This document shows, piece by piece, positions 19,301 through 25,184 of a DNA stretch of 27,774 nt. Origin of the DNA: CAWDMN01 sp963803155 (GTDB lineage: Bacteria > Acidobacteriota > Terriglobia > Versatilivoradales > Versatilivoraceae); contig CAWDMN010000102.1 in assembly GCA_963803155.1 (NCBI GenBank), forward strand, positions 1 to 27,774. The letters are read 5' to 3'. Under the pieces are notes generated by a model, which was given only the letters and a program-made list of their open reading frames with translations, had not been told where the DNA came from and searched no databases. Each line of letters opens with the position of its first letter. Within the stretch, counting starts at the first letter, position 1. Both the position numbers and the translations under genes were made by a program.

Positions 19301-19302
19301 AG
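13360..19302 (+). CDS. Giant five-domain glycan enzyme: GT4 - methyltransferase - GT4 - TPR - GT2 - GT2-like
   Basis: A single uninterrupted 1980-residue frame. Residues 1-355 are GT4 (YAGRLEQKAKRSIDVA; SEWEGLPLSLMEGMACGLVP). Residues 425-645 are a methyltransferase (VLDVGCGRMPYKS at 449; EFLEHLAEPTAVLNEIYRVV). Residues 695-1058 are a second GT4 (FISIMRLVAKKGPLHLLKSF; DAEGLPNTILEASAAGLAI). Residues 1100-1175 are a TPR module. Residues 1240-1450 are GT2 (ICIPTYNRAHYLPDAL, VVVDDGSTDET, LWLDSDDVL). Residues 1565-1620 are a short helical module. Residues 1675-1930 are a second GT2-like domain (SAYNEGDIIYHAI, LIDDNSTDNT, HVDADEFRHS with DAD at 1770-1772). Polar linkers rich in S, P, Q and T separate the domains. 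It overlaps the TPR-GT4 stop and has a GAAAGG site upstream. It could add several sugars and a methyl group in sequence. Confidence 0.85.
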   Translation: MRITFCAHGPNQVNGPNVWLSRLLPVLNQKGLQVQVLFLMNSPHPCAVMQDLIQHGIHCQRIEMAHFTEQKVLQVLQKLKESPPDIFVPHLAVPAYFAARWVQAAGIPSIGVIHTSDHFHLDLLEEFVWKDSPFRLSGLVCVSDYLMEIAQQHGSLPLQVRNIPCGVPVPVAAVDAPRETLKILYAGRLEQKAKRSIDVAIAFCQAARAIPGVECTLLGKGKEIPFIKEVLQSYGRGLRVQLHDVVLPEEAQKIMLEHHVIALLSEWEGLPLSLMEGMACGLVPVCSRIPGGITQLVHSGEQGLLVNNRQGDFVEAIGALKADPALWKRFSESSRRRIIQGYSIEGTAVQWIEFFNMLFHSGIPPQIIQRPSSVDLPPRRSRPGGMDREDERQPQAPQTVTPSLESGNTQSLIGYLNPAFQPENMDLYIVRSSILKAVQEYIPLLNGCVLDVGCGRMPYKSLLLAPSSQINRYIGMDLPGNPYSSPDLEWDGKTIPLEDNSVDHALATEFLEHLAEPTAVLNEIYRVVKPGGKLVFTVPYLWPLHDTPHDECRYTPFALSRLFKQARFENLQMHALGGWNASLAQMIGLWARRSPLSETDRAKYTKMFFPLFHELLSTDKIPQKFDDNTMFCGLAGVAMKSVMETNSPVRAAFSRNMSGLTQSAPNITIPRHSNQGMGAPAQESSHMAILPCPDQPSCVAIVLPQVGAISETFLTRQVQNLAPGRTVLLTRSVYPGTDWLQCPVKILPSYSQGFSRYSPEAEKEVTDFLHSHGVTHLLVEYGSDGTEIVELNSRVLHLPIFIHFHGFDASMMLHRPESVQYYRWMGLVVTGIITVSQPMAKRLIQIGIPAHKVFINHYGVEIPPKLLSQPEKQPCRFISIMRLVAKKGPLHLLKSFQLARETVPNIHLDVVGDGKMRQEFEDYLQANRLQNAVHYHGALPNEHAKELLNSSAVFVQHSITDPQTGDAEGLPNTILEASAAGLAIISTRHEGIPEAVEHGITGFLVAEGDIHGMSQCMVQLATDGRLRKRMGLLARKKIEQGFAVSTMISGLRRIMNLPLSWEQSLADSHISKEQAHPTNIPNSTASLDDLSKTQVSMLQRRLLRGFECIQRGNWAAGLKYFNSVLAVDSHYQGVQYSRAQCLMNLGRENEAIQALELELSNQPRHPDAQALFLRLRNAEDSKQREIHAMEARHISQELCSTSTGEPPVIETIFIDSPPDHRRAEPGDSSVKSTGLTNLPLVSICIPTYNRAHYLPDALESALAQNYPHFEIVVVDDGSTDETEKVVSNYSDPRFRYIKKEHSGAPATRNRCISEAKGEFILWLDSDDVLLPDALENHWTVIKQKPDMDVYYGDLIIADRQLQTIRTESYQDWDNRNGALVAQMVYGNCLCNLGSLIRRSCFDHYGAYDLTFRRAHDYEWWTRLAGTARFKHIGAVVAKYRWHDHHLSSPDIKQCDTSYEARILKGLVRRLTLAQLFPNMPWKTLPPHQAEALAYLQLSLQTIHWRDLQSAMDLAQLSHRLHPTRESEQVITFLTEKLTGRQIETIPASTESAMASNAPFIMGMDFREAIARNPRVKGVLDRVQRYLGAGKISLAINIVRKELADSHEGRKLLAKLVKEPQQTTHTILPGGRTSVHSGSHADPQLSKSLSDGNPSETGSTSHLKNAGNRHQIDRTCRIVAIMSAYNEGDIIYHAIGDLIVNGIQVYLIDDNSTDNTAKEASRWLGRGLLKIETFSGTKDYPTGQKYEWRAILKRKEEIAQELNADWYLHVDADEFRHSPWPELTLQAAIQKVDSEGYNAIGFFVYNFAPVDDSFLPGEDVRQYLKYYDPKIKEFDKFQIKGWKRQEQLFDLKSSGGHEILFPNRRVYPFQFLMRHYPIRGQSHGLKKVFQDRKPRFSQQERSVNWHVQYDGIQDQNHCFMRKKEELLFFDETKSRTVFLAAQIASMGKELTKVGRFKEAAALEQEAREMLRKAENEESAVR

Positions 19303-19391
19303 TTGTATTCTCGTCTAGTTCTTTGCTCCCATTACTTGCACCGCAGGCTTCGCTCTGGTAACGAACTTATACGGGACAGATAAATTCACGA

Positions 19392-21062
19392 ATGACACCT
19401 CGTAGAAATCACATTCTTGAAACTTGGCAGAACAAATCGCTTCCTGCCTTATCTCCACAAATCTTCCAAGACGCAATTCCACCGGGAGCGGGCTTTTCAG
19501 TAGACATCGTGATTCCGCTCTATAAAAAATTGGATTTGGCGAATCGCTGTCTTCGCTCAGTCTTGAATACCACCAACTTTACTCATCACCTCATTCTGCT
19601 CGATGATGCTTCACCCAATGATGCGATGGGCCCTCTATTTAAGGAATTGCGCGGCCACTCCAGAGTCACGCTCGCTTGTCATCAGGTCAACCAAGGTTTT
19701 CTCCCAACTGCTTGCCACGGCGCCAGACTTGGCGAAGCGCCATTTATCCTCTTCTTGAATATGGATACAGAGGTTTGCTCCGATACTTGGCTCGAAAAAC
19801 TGATCCCCAACAACCCGGGAGTTGCCGTTACCGGCGCCAAATTGCTCTTTCCTCCGGACCACCCGAATGGGCTGGGGAATTTGATTCAACACGCCGGAGT
19901 GGCCCGAAACCAGGCTGGAACCGCCTATCATATTTTCCTCGGATGGCCGAAAGAAGCTTCCGAGGTTAATCAGCGGCGCAAAGTGAATTGCGTGACGGGC
20001 GGCTGTCTTTTGACCCGGCGTAGCGTCTGGGATGAATTAGGGGGATTTGATCCTGCCTTTGGAAGCGGGATATTAGAGGATGTCGATTATTGCTGGGCAG
20101 TGCGGAATGCCGGCCATGAAATCGAATACATTCCGGAGGCCGTTCTATATCATTGGGAGCATTGTGGCACTCCTCTGCTCCAGCACGGTCCGACGCAAAA
20201 TCTCGGCCAAAATGTTCCCCTTCTACAAAAGAGATGGGGGCAACTCTCCTCTGATGAATTCTTGTTTATCGGCGAGAACGAAGCCAGAGGTTGGGATAGG
20301 GCAAGGCACCTGATGCATAATGTGAACAGTGCCGATTCCCTGAAAGTTGCCAAACAAGTTCAACGGTTAGCTCCACGCTTGCCTGAGACGCACGCTTTTG
20401 CCGCACGCATCTTCAATCGACTCGGACTTCCGGAAGATGCACTCCAATCCTATCATGAATGGATCAGGCTGGAACCGGCCAGTGCTCTTCCTTATCATGA
20501 ATTGTCATTGTTCCACCTGGGCAGATCCGATTGGACCCAATCCATTCGGAGAGGACGAGAAGCTTTGCGGATGGCCCCGGATATTCCTCAATTGATACTG
20601 GCGCTTTGCCAAGCCTTTGCTTTGCAACAGGACTGGCCCAGCTTTGAAAACGAGATGATCAGATTTTTGGTTTTGTATCCTGAGTTGGGTTTGGAAATTC
20701 CAAATTTATTCAAAAACCTAGATACATATCTCATAAAATCGATAGAAGCGGCCCTGGTCGACCTTCCAGACAACCAGTCCCTCTTGCAAATTCAGAAGAT
20801 CTTGTCCTCGAAAATGCAAAATACACCGAAGCCGACCTCAGCCAGCCGGTTAACGCAACTCGAGGTTGCAGGAATATGGCTTGAGAATGGAAATGCCGAG
20901 GATCTCAAATGGCGCGACAGTATTGGTCGGATAAATCGCTATCTCAATGAAGGTAAACCAAACTTGGCCTTAAAAATCGCGGAAAAGGAATTAGCCAATC
21001 AACCCGAATTCGGCGCTATCATGGAAAATATCAAATCAAAACGGCGGAATGGCAAGGGCTAA
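19392..21062 (+). CDS. GT2 family glycosyltransferase with C-terminal TPR region
   Basis: A 556-residue protein. Residues 37-280 are GT2: DIVIPLYKKLDLANRCL, LILLDDASPND, FILFLNMDTEV (DxD-type site near 125), TGGCLLTRRSVWDELGGFD and GILEDVDYCWAVRNAGHE, typical of rhamnosyl/O-antigen-type transferases. Residues 300-440 are TPR-like helices. Residues 508-550 (RINRYLNEGKPNLALKIAEK) match a segment of the giant upstream protein (RVQRYLGAGKISLAINIVRK, about 1582-1601). It begins 89 bases after the giant gene and has only a weak ribosome site, so it may rely on readthrough from the same transcript. The stop at 21060-21062 is followed by tandem repeat sequence. Confidence 0.85.
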   Translation: MTPRRNHILETWQNKSLPALSPQIFQDAIPPGAGFSVDIVIPLYKKLDLANRCLRSVLNTTNFTHHLILLDDASPNDAMGPLFKELRGHSRVTLACHQVNQGFLPTACHGARLGEAPFILFLNMDTEVCSDTWLEKLIPNNPGVAVTGAKLLFPPDHPNGLGNLIQHAGVARNQAGTAYHIFLGWPKEASEVNQRRKVNCVTGGCLLTRRSVWDELGGFDPAFGSGILEDVDYCWAVRNAGHEIEYIPEAVLYHWEHCGTPLLQHGPTQNLGQNVPLLQKRWGQLSSDEFLFIGENEARGWDRARHLMHNVNSADSLKVAKQVQRLAPRLPETHAFAARIFNRLGLPEDALQSYHEWIRLEPASALPYHELSLFHLGRSDWTQSIRRGREALRMAPDIPQLILALCQAFALQQDWPSFENEMIRFLVLYPELGLEIPNLFKNLDTYLIKSIEAALVDLPDNQSLLQIQKILSSKMQNTPKPTSASRLTQLEVAGIWLENGNAEDLKWRDSIGRINRYLNEGKPNLALKIAEKELANQPEFGAIMENIKSKRRNGKG

Positions 21063-21073
21063 GAAAAAAACTC

Positions 21074-21097
21074 GCGCAGTGGCGCGGAGGCGCGGAG
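21074..21097. repeat. Three 8-bp tandem units
   Basis: GCGCAGTG is followed by two exact copies of GCGCGGAG. GC-rich runs with this octamer rhythm (cgcagagg-like) are widely scattered between genes in some environmental genomes, which I recall but cannot check here. It lies 11 bases after the GT2-TPR stop. Confidence 0.6.
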
Positions 21098-21304
21098 AAT
21101 GAACGAATAGGAACCATCGTGGCCGTCTCAATTGCTTTGCACAGCAAACTGGGACCAAGCTATGGGAATCTGTCTATGAGATCATTCTTTCATGAGAAAT
21201 ATTTGCGATCGACTGGCTGCAAGTTGGGCTCTCTGCTTAACTGAGGAGCCGCTCATGCCAGCGCGGCCGGCTCAACAAGACAATGAAAATGGCCATCAAG
21301 GTGA

Positions 21305-21326
21305 GACGCGCGATCCTTCGCGCGTC
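21305..21326. terminator. 9-bp perfect stem with 4-base loop, terminator or REP-like hairpin
   Basis: GACGCGCGA (21305-21313) and TCGCGCGTC (21318-21326) pair exactly around TCCT. There is no adjacent T-run on either strand, so a classical rho-independent terminator is not certain. The site lies between two convergent genes. Confidence 0.45.
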
Positions 21327-21468
21327 GCCTGGCCAGCCTCGCCTGCCGAGCCAGCGTGCACCGCTGACGGCGGTCACTCGTGCCAGTTCTACCTTTGTTT
21401 AGCTGGGATTTTCTGGGGAGACTTTCTGTCTTGTCGCACTTTGAATTACATCGGTAGTACACCTTCCC

Positions 21469-22863
21469 TTAGCGCGTTGGAGGCTCGGGGCTGTCCGCAG
21501 CCTCCAGGATTAGCAGCGCGTCTTCCCAACCCTTGGGCGTCGTGAATGACTTCACGCCGGTATTCGATTCCTGCCCGAGGGTCGTCGCATCGCCAGTGAT
21601 GGGATTGATCCAAAAAACATCGATCCTGGCTGCTTTTAGCTTGCTCAGGTCAACGCTGAAGGAAGCTTTGTCGGCCAAATAGAACATGGCCCATTTGCCG
21701 TCTTGATGCCGTGCGGCCAAGTGGAGCAACTCGTTCCCAGTGGGCTGCCCACCCGCCGAATCAAACGGTCCAAGATCGTGGACATAGGCGCTCCGCTCTT
21801 CCTCAGTCGCAAATTCCCTGGGAAGAGGCCAGTCACTGACGCAACCTCCCGAGGCAAATAGCGATTGATCGGGAACCAGCAGCCACCACTCCTTCCGGGC
21901 CAGGAAAATCTTCTTGAGCACTCCCATTTGAATGGCGCCGGGCGCGTTTAGATCTTCCTTCCAAGTGGGAAGAATCCGCCAATTGGCATTGTGCCCATAG
22001 GTATGGTGAGCTCCGGCCAAATAGGAATAGTAAGCCTGTCGGCGAATCCACAAAGGAGTCACGTCGAATTTGTATTCAAAACCCGCTTCATAGGCGCCTT
22101 CCGCCATGAGCACCGGCTTGGCAGGTTTAAGATTGTAATCGTGGGTCACCATGGGATAGATCAACTTGACGGCGTTCCACGTCTGCATGGAATTGAAATC
22201 CAGCCAGCTCTCGGTGTGGAGGAAGTCGGAGGAGTAAGGTGAAGGATCGGGTTTGAAGCTGATGATGTGACGGCCTCCGTCTCCTTCCCGCAGACCCGCG
22301 GCCAATTCCCGAATAATCGGCACAAACTCCTCCTTGGCCTCGGGCGTGGTGGTCCAGACGATGTTAGGTGCGTCCTTGTACCGCTGGGCCACCCACTTGG
22401 CCCAACGTCGAGCCTTCTCCAGGGTGATGTACTTCCGGTAGGATTGATGATAAATGCTGGGTAGGACGACCAAGTTGTTGTCGCGGGCCATCCGGATCAC
22501 TGCATCCACATTCTTGAAATAGGCCTCGTTCGGTGTGAGAGGATCATTGTTGATCCAGGCCTTCTGACCGTAGACATTGGGTTTTGTGCCGTCGCCTTGG
22601 CCCATCAGCTTGATCTGGACAAAGGTGAAGCCGTTTTTCCTGGATTCTTCCAGAATGATCCTGGCATCCTCCTGGGTATATCCGTGGAAGAGTTCCCATT
22701 GCGTGGTGCCCAACCAGAACACGGGATTGTTTTTCTGGTCCACAAAATATCTCCCGTTTTCACTGACTTTGATGGGCAGCACCGTCGATTGGGCCAATGA
22801 TATTGATCCGGCGAGGAGCAACAAGGCCAACCCCAGCATGACATTCTTCATAATGAATTTCAT
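21469..22863 (-). CDS. Secreted DUF4038 / GH140-like glycoside hydrolase family protein
   Basis: A 464-residue protein with a signal peptide (MKFIMKNVMLGLALLLLAGSI, cleavage likely after SLAQS near residue 26). Residues 34-350 match the DUF4038 barrel: GRYFVDQKNNPVFWLGTTQWELFH, FVQIKLMGQGDG, then YHQSYRKYITLEKARRWAKWVAQRYKDAPNIVW, and VLMAEGAYEAG with the presumed nucleophile E255. Residues 365-460 resemble the C-terminal collagen-binding-like beta domain (WAMFYLADKASFSVDLSKL; VFWINPITGDATTLG). Where family members usually read GGD after the NIVW strand, this protein reads TTTPEA, so the usual acid/base aspartate may be missing. GH140 members attack pectic side chains; the substrate here is unknown. 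ATG 22851 is an alternative start. Confidence 0.85.
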   Translation of the reverse strand: MKFIMKNVMLGLALLLLAGSISLAQSTVLPIKVSENGRYFVDQKNNPVFWLGTTQWELFHGYTQEDARIILEESRKNGFTFVQIKLMGQGDGTKPNVYGQKAWINNDPLTPNEAYFKNVDAVIRMARDNNLVVLPSIYHQSYRKYITLEKARRWAKWVAQRYKDAPNIVWTTTPEAKEEFVPIIRELAAGLREGDGGRHIISFKPDPSPYSSDFLHTESWLDFNSMQTWNAVKLIYPMVTHDYNLKPAKPVLMAEGAYEAGFEYKFDVTPLWIRRQAYYSYLAGAHHTYGHNANWRILPTWKEDLNAPGAIQMGVLKKIFLARKEWWLLVPDQSLFASGGCVSDWPLPREFATEEERSAYVHDLGPFDSAGGQPTGNELLHLAARHQDGKWAMFYLADKASFSVDLSKLKAARIDVFWINPITGDATTLGQESNTGVKSFTTPKGWEDALLILEAADSPEPPTR

Positions 22864-23446
22864 CTTCTCTTATCCTTTCGAGCAGAAAATCTCGGATCAT
22901 CTATTTCGAGTGGAGACACCATTCAACATGGAGGGTTGCCATCGGTGGATATTTTATCATATCGGAAACTTCCGAAAGGCCAAAATGCTCATCGGAAGTC
23001 TAGATCTGGCATGGTGTCTCAAAAAAACTGGATTTATTATTGGCCCGGCCAAGGTTTCAGAGTAAACGCGATGGCGAGTTTCAGCTGCTTGGGAACCAAC
23101 ACTATGGAAGTTATATAGGGGCTTTTCAGCCCAGGGTTGGCCACTTGCGGCGGCCGACCCGCAGCTTGAATTTACTGTTCTTTCAGAACATCGGAAAATA
23201 ATGGCAAAAGATCTCTGGTGGTGCCTATCACCTGTCCTCATCTATTTGGGGTACCATCGCCAGCCGTTGCCATTCGCTCAAGTAATATGGGTCCACTCTA
23301 ATGTTTGGCTCCTCCTTTCTCAAGTGTAATAAGGCCAAAAAATTTAAAAGTTATCAGTTTTGATAATGTCCGCACTTGCCCAGATTCTTAACCGTAATTT
23401 ATATTATTCAGTGAAAGATGACCGCCACAACAAGGAGTGTTCAGTC
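22864..23446. promoter_or_regulatory. Shared upstream region of two divergent secreted-protein genes
   Basis: No gene is visible. Three short dyads occur: TCGGAA-AC-TTCCGA (22962-22975), GTTCT-TTC-AGAAC (23177-23189) and TTATCA-GTTT-TGATAA (23351-23366). A loose promoter match, TTGCCC (23376-23381) and TATATT (23400-23405) with an 18-base spacer, lies shortly before the GH99-like gene. Regulation by a sugar-responsive repressor is possible but unproven. Confidence 0.4.
23351..23366. promoter_or_regulatory. TTATCA-N4-TGATAA dyad, candidate operator
   Basis: An exact 6-base inverted repeat with a 4-base centre lies about 80 bases upstream of the GH99-like start and just before a loose promoter match. 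Its size and symmetry would suit a helix-turn-helix regulator. No regulator gene is in the window. Confidence 0.3.
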
Positions 23447-24523
23447 ATGTTCAGATATTGTTTTTATGTGCTGGCCGGTGCGGCTATGCTGACGCACAGC
23501 GTAGCCGGCAAAGAACAGACAGGCAACGACATGAACCAGACGAAATCCGCCAATATCGTATCGTTGCGCGCCCAGGTGGGTGCTTACTATTTCGAAAGTG
23601 CGGACCTGGACGCCACAGCGCGCATGCTCAGCGAGTTTCCCGGCAGAGCGCCTATCTGGGGCTGGCACAACCATTCTCATAAAGTAATGGAGCAACAGAT
23701 CGACTTGGCTGCCGATAACGGCATCACTTTTTTCGCCTTCGACTGGTATTGGCATGACAATGGCCGTGCAATCAATACACAAAAGATTAAACAAGACCGC
23801 TTGCATATGGGGCTGAATCTCTACTTGAAGGCTAAGAATCACCGCCGTCTTAAGTTCTGCCTCCTGGTGGCTAATCACGAAGGGTATGAAATCAACGGGA
23901 CTGATGCCTGGAAGCAGGCGGCTGATTTCTGGATGCTATATTTTAAAAATCCGCAGTATCTTCGGGTTGGTGGGAAACCACTAGTGATCATTTTCAATAG
24001 CAAGGGCGGCGACCAGGCCGGTTTTAGCTACATGCAGGAATCAGCGAAAAAGGCCGGATTGCCTGGCGTGGCCATAGCCAGATGCTGGGAGGGTTCGCGG
24101 GAAATAGGCTATACTCACCTGACCCACTATAACGCCATCCCCCACTGGGAAGAGGGATTGGAAGAGCATAAATTCCAGGAGCTGGTGGAACATCATGAGA
24201 GCTTATGGGCAGGAACCAAAGAGCAGCCATACATTCCATGCGTCGTTTCCGGATGGGACCGCCGGCCCAGGGAAAATCCCAAACAGCCGAATCAGAAATA
24301 TTGCTGGTATTACCCCGACCGCACTCCGGAGGCATTCCAGGCCCATCTCCAGAATGCCATGGACTGGATGGACAAACACCCGGGCCAGACTACCACCGAG
24401 CGAATTGTGGTGGTGTATGCTTGGAATGAACTTGGCGAAGGCGGATATATCATTCCAACCAAAGGAGACCCGGAAGGCAAATATTTAAAAGCGGTCCGGT
24501 CGGTAGTCATGCCGGGAAAATGA
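23447..24523 (+). CDS. Secreted GH99-like / WbsX-type glycan protein
   Basis: A 358-residue protein from ATG 23447, chosen because AAGGAG (23432-23437) lies 9 bases upstream and the N-terminus then reads as a signal peptide (MFRYCFYVLAGAAMLTHSVA). An in-frame ATG at 23360 would bury it. The mature part begins with QVGAYYFESADLD, then GWHNHSHKVMEQQIDLAADNGITFFAFDWYWHD split over a conserved block, FKNPQYLRVGGKPLVIIF, and near residue 325 AWNELGEGGYIIPT, matching the AWNEWAEG ending of WbsX/GH99-like proteins. GH99 enzymes are endo-mannosidases or mannanases. Relatives in glycan clusters are labelled glycosyltransferase WbsX, but a secreted copy fits a hydrolase better. Its partner is the divergent DUF4038 gene. 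Confidence 0.85.
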   Translation: MFRYCFYVLAGAAMLTHSVAGKEQTGNDMNQTKSANIVSLRAQVGAYYFESADLDATARMLSEFPGRAPIWGWHNHSHKVMEQQIDLAADNGITFFAFDWYWHDNGRAINTQKIKQDRLHMGLNLYLKAKNHRRLKFCLLVANHEGYEINGTDAWKQAADFWMLYFKNPQYLRVGGKPLVIIFNSKGGDQAGFSYMQESAKKAGLPGVAIARCWEGSREIGYTHLTHYNAIPHWEEGLEEHKFQELVEHHESLWAGTKEQPYIPCVVSGWDRRPRENPKQPNQKYCWYYPDRTPEAFQAHLQNAMDWMDKHPGQTTTERIVVVYAWNELGEGGYIIPTKGDPEGKYLKAVRSVVMPGK

Positions 24524-24947
24524 TTGGTCCAAATCAATTGATGGTTAGGTGGACCACCACGCAGAATTGCGGAATGATGTTGTTGGAATTTTTCATGGTA
24601 CTCTGGGGCGCAAGCAAAATTTCCGCCACCAACCATTACATTCAGACCAGCTCCGCCTGCAGATTCAATAACTGGGCCAACGCATAAATGCCTTGCCTTC
24701 CAAGCTTGGCCATTTTTCATTGATAATGAGTATTAGAACGCTGATTGCCAGTACAGTTCACCTAAACTGAAGTTCAGAAAAACTCACTCCCTGTACCATG
24801 CAAACCTTGAAAGATCCGCCGCGCCCCCCATGGCAATCTGCACTGGATCTGATCCCAATTGGATATCAATTTCGCCAAAACTAAATCCCGTGAGTTGCTC
24901 CCCCAAACGGTCCTGATTTTTCCCGCAGATTAGCTATTTCTCAAGAA
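24524..24947. other. Intergenic stretch leading into the composition junction
   Basis: I see no gene here. An antisense frame (to 24720) overlaps the GH99-like gene and has no recognisable domain or ribosome site. GC stays low up to about 24,940 and then rises abruptly at TCAAGAACGGGCGGGCC (24941 onward). Confidence 0.5.
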
Positions 24948-25184
24948 CGGGCGGGCCGCTCGGCCTGGAGACGGACCCAGGCCGCGGTCGCCATGACGCC
25001 CGCAGACCTGCTCCCGCCGACCGCTCCCGGGGATGACCTGCGACCCGCCGCGGCGCTTCTCCACGCGGCGGGTGTCGATGGCCTGCCCGTGATCGACGAT
25101 GGCCAGCTGGTGGGCGTGCTGACCCGGCGGGGGATCGGGCGGCTGGTCCACGAACGGTCGGTCCTGGCGAGGTCACGTCCATGA
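24948..25184 (+). CDS. CBS-domain protein, C-terminal fragment cut by the junction
   Basis: Frame 3 reads GRSAW, then AVAMTPADLLPPTAPGDDLRPAAALL and GVDGLPVIDDGQLVGVLTRRGIGRLV, the second half of a CBS-domain pair. Site-2 protease (M50) proteins of Chloroflexota and Actinomycetota often end this way, so the missing part may be a membrane protease; this is inference. ATG 24993 is probably internal. The stop overlaps the MoeA start as ATGA at 25181-25184. The N-terminal side lies in the low-GC sequence and is not recognisable, so the gene is truncated at the composition change. Confidence 0.6.
   Translation, partial: RAGRSAWRRTQAAVAMTPADLLPPTAPGDDLRPAAALLHAAGVDGLPVIDDGQLVGVLTRRGIGRLVHERSVLARSRP

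Larger units (their letters stand above)
21063..21468. other. Convergent intergenic region with small repeats
   Basis: It lies between the plus-strand GT2-TPR gene and the minus-strand DUF4038 gene. No coding frame is convincing. It holds three 8-base tandem units at 21074-21097, a strong hairpin at 21305-21326, and a smaller dyad ACCGC/GCGGT at about 21360-21374. This position suits bidirectional termination or an intergenic repeat family. Confidence 0.5.

Noticed and set aside
24310..24720. Minus-strand frame of 136 codons near the end of the GH99-like gene
   Set aside because: It is antisense to a well-supported gene for over half its length and shows no domain or ribosome site.
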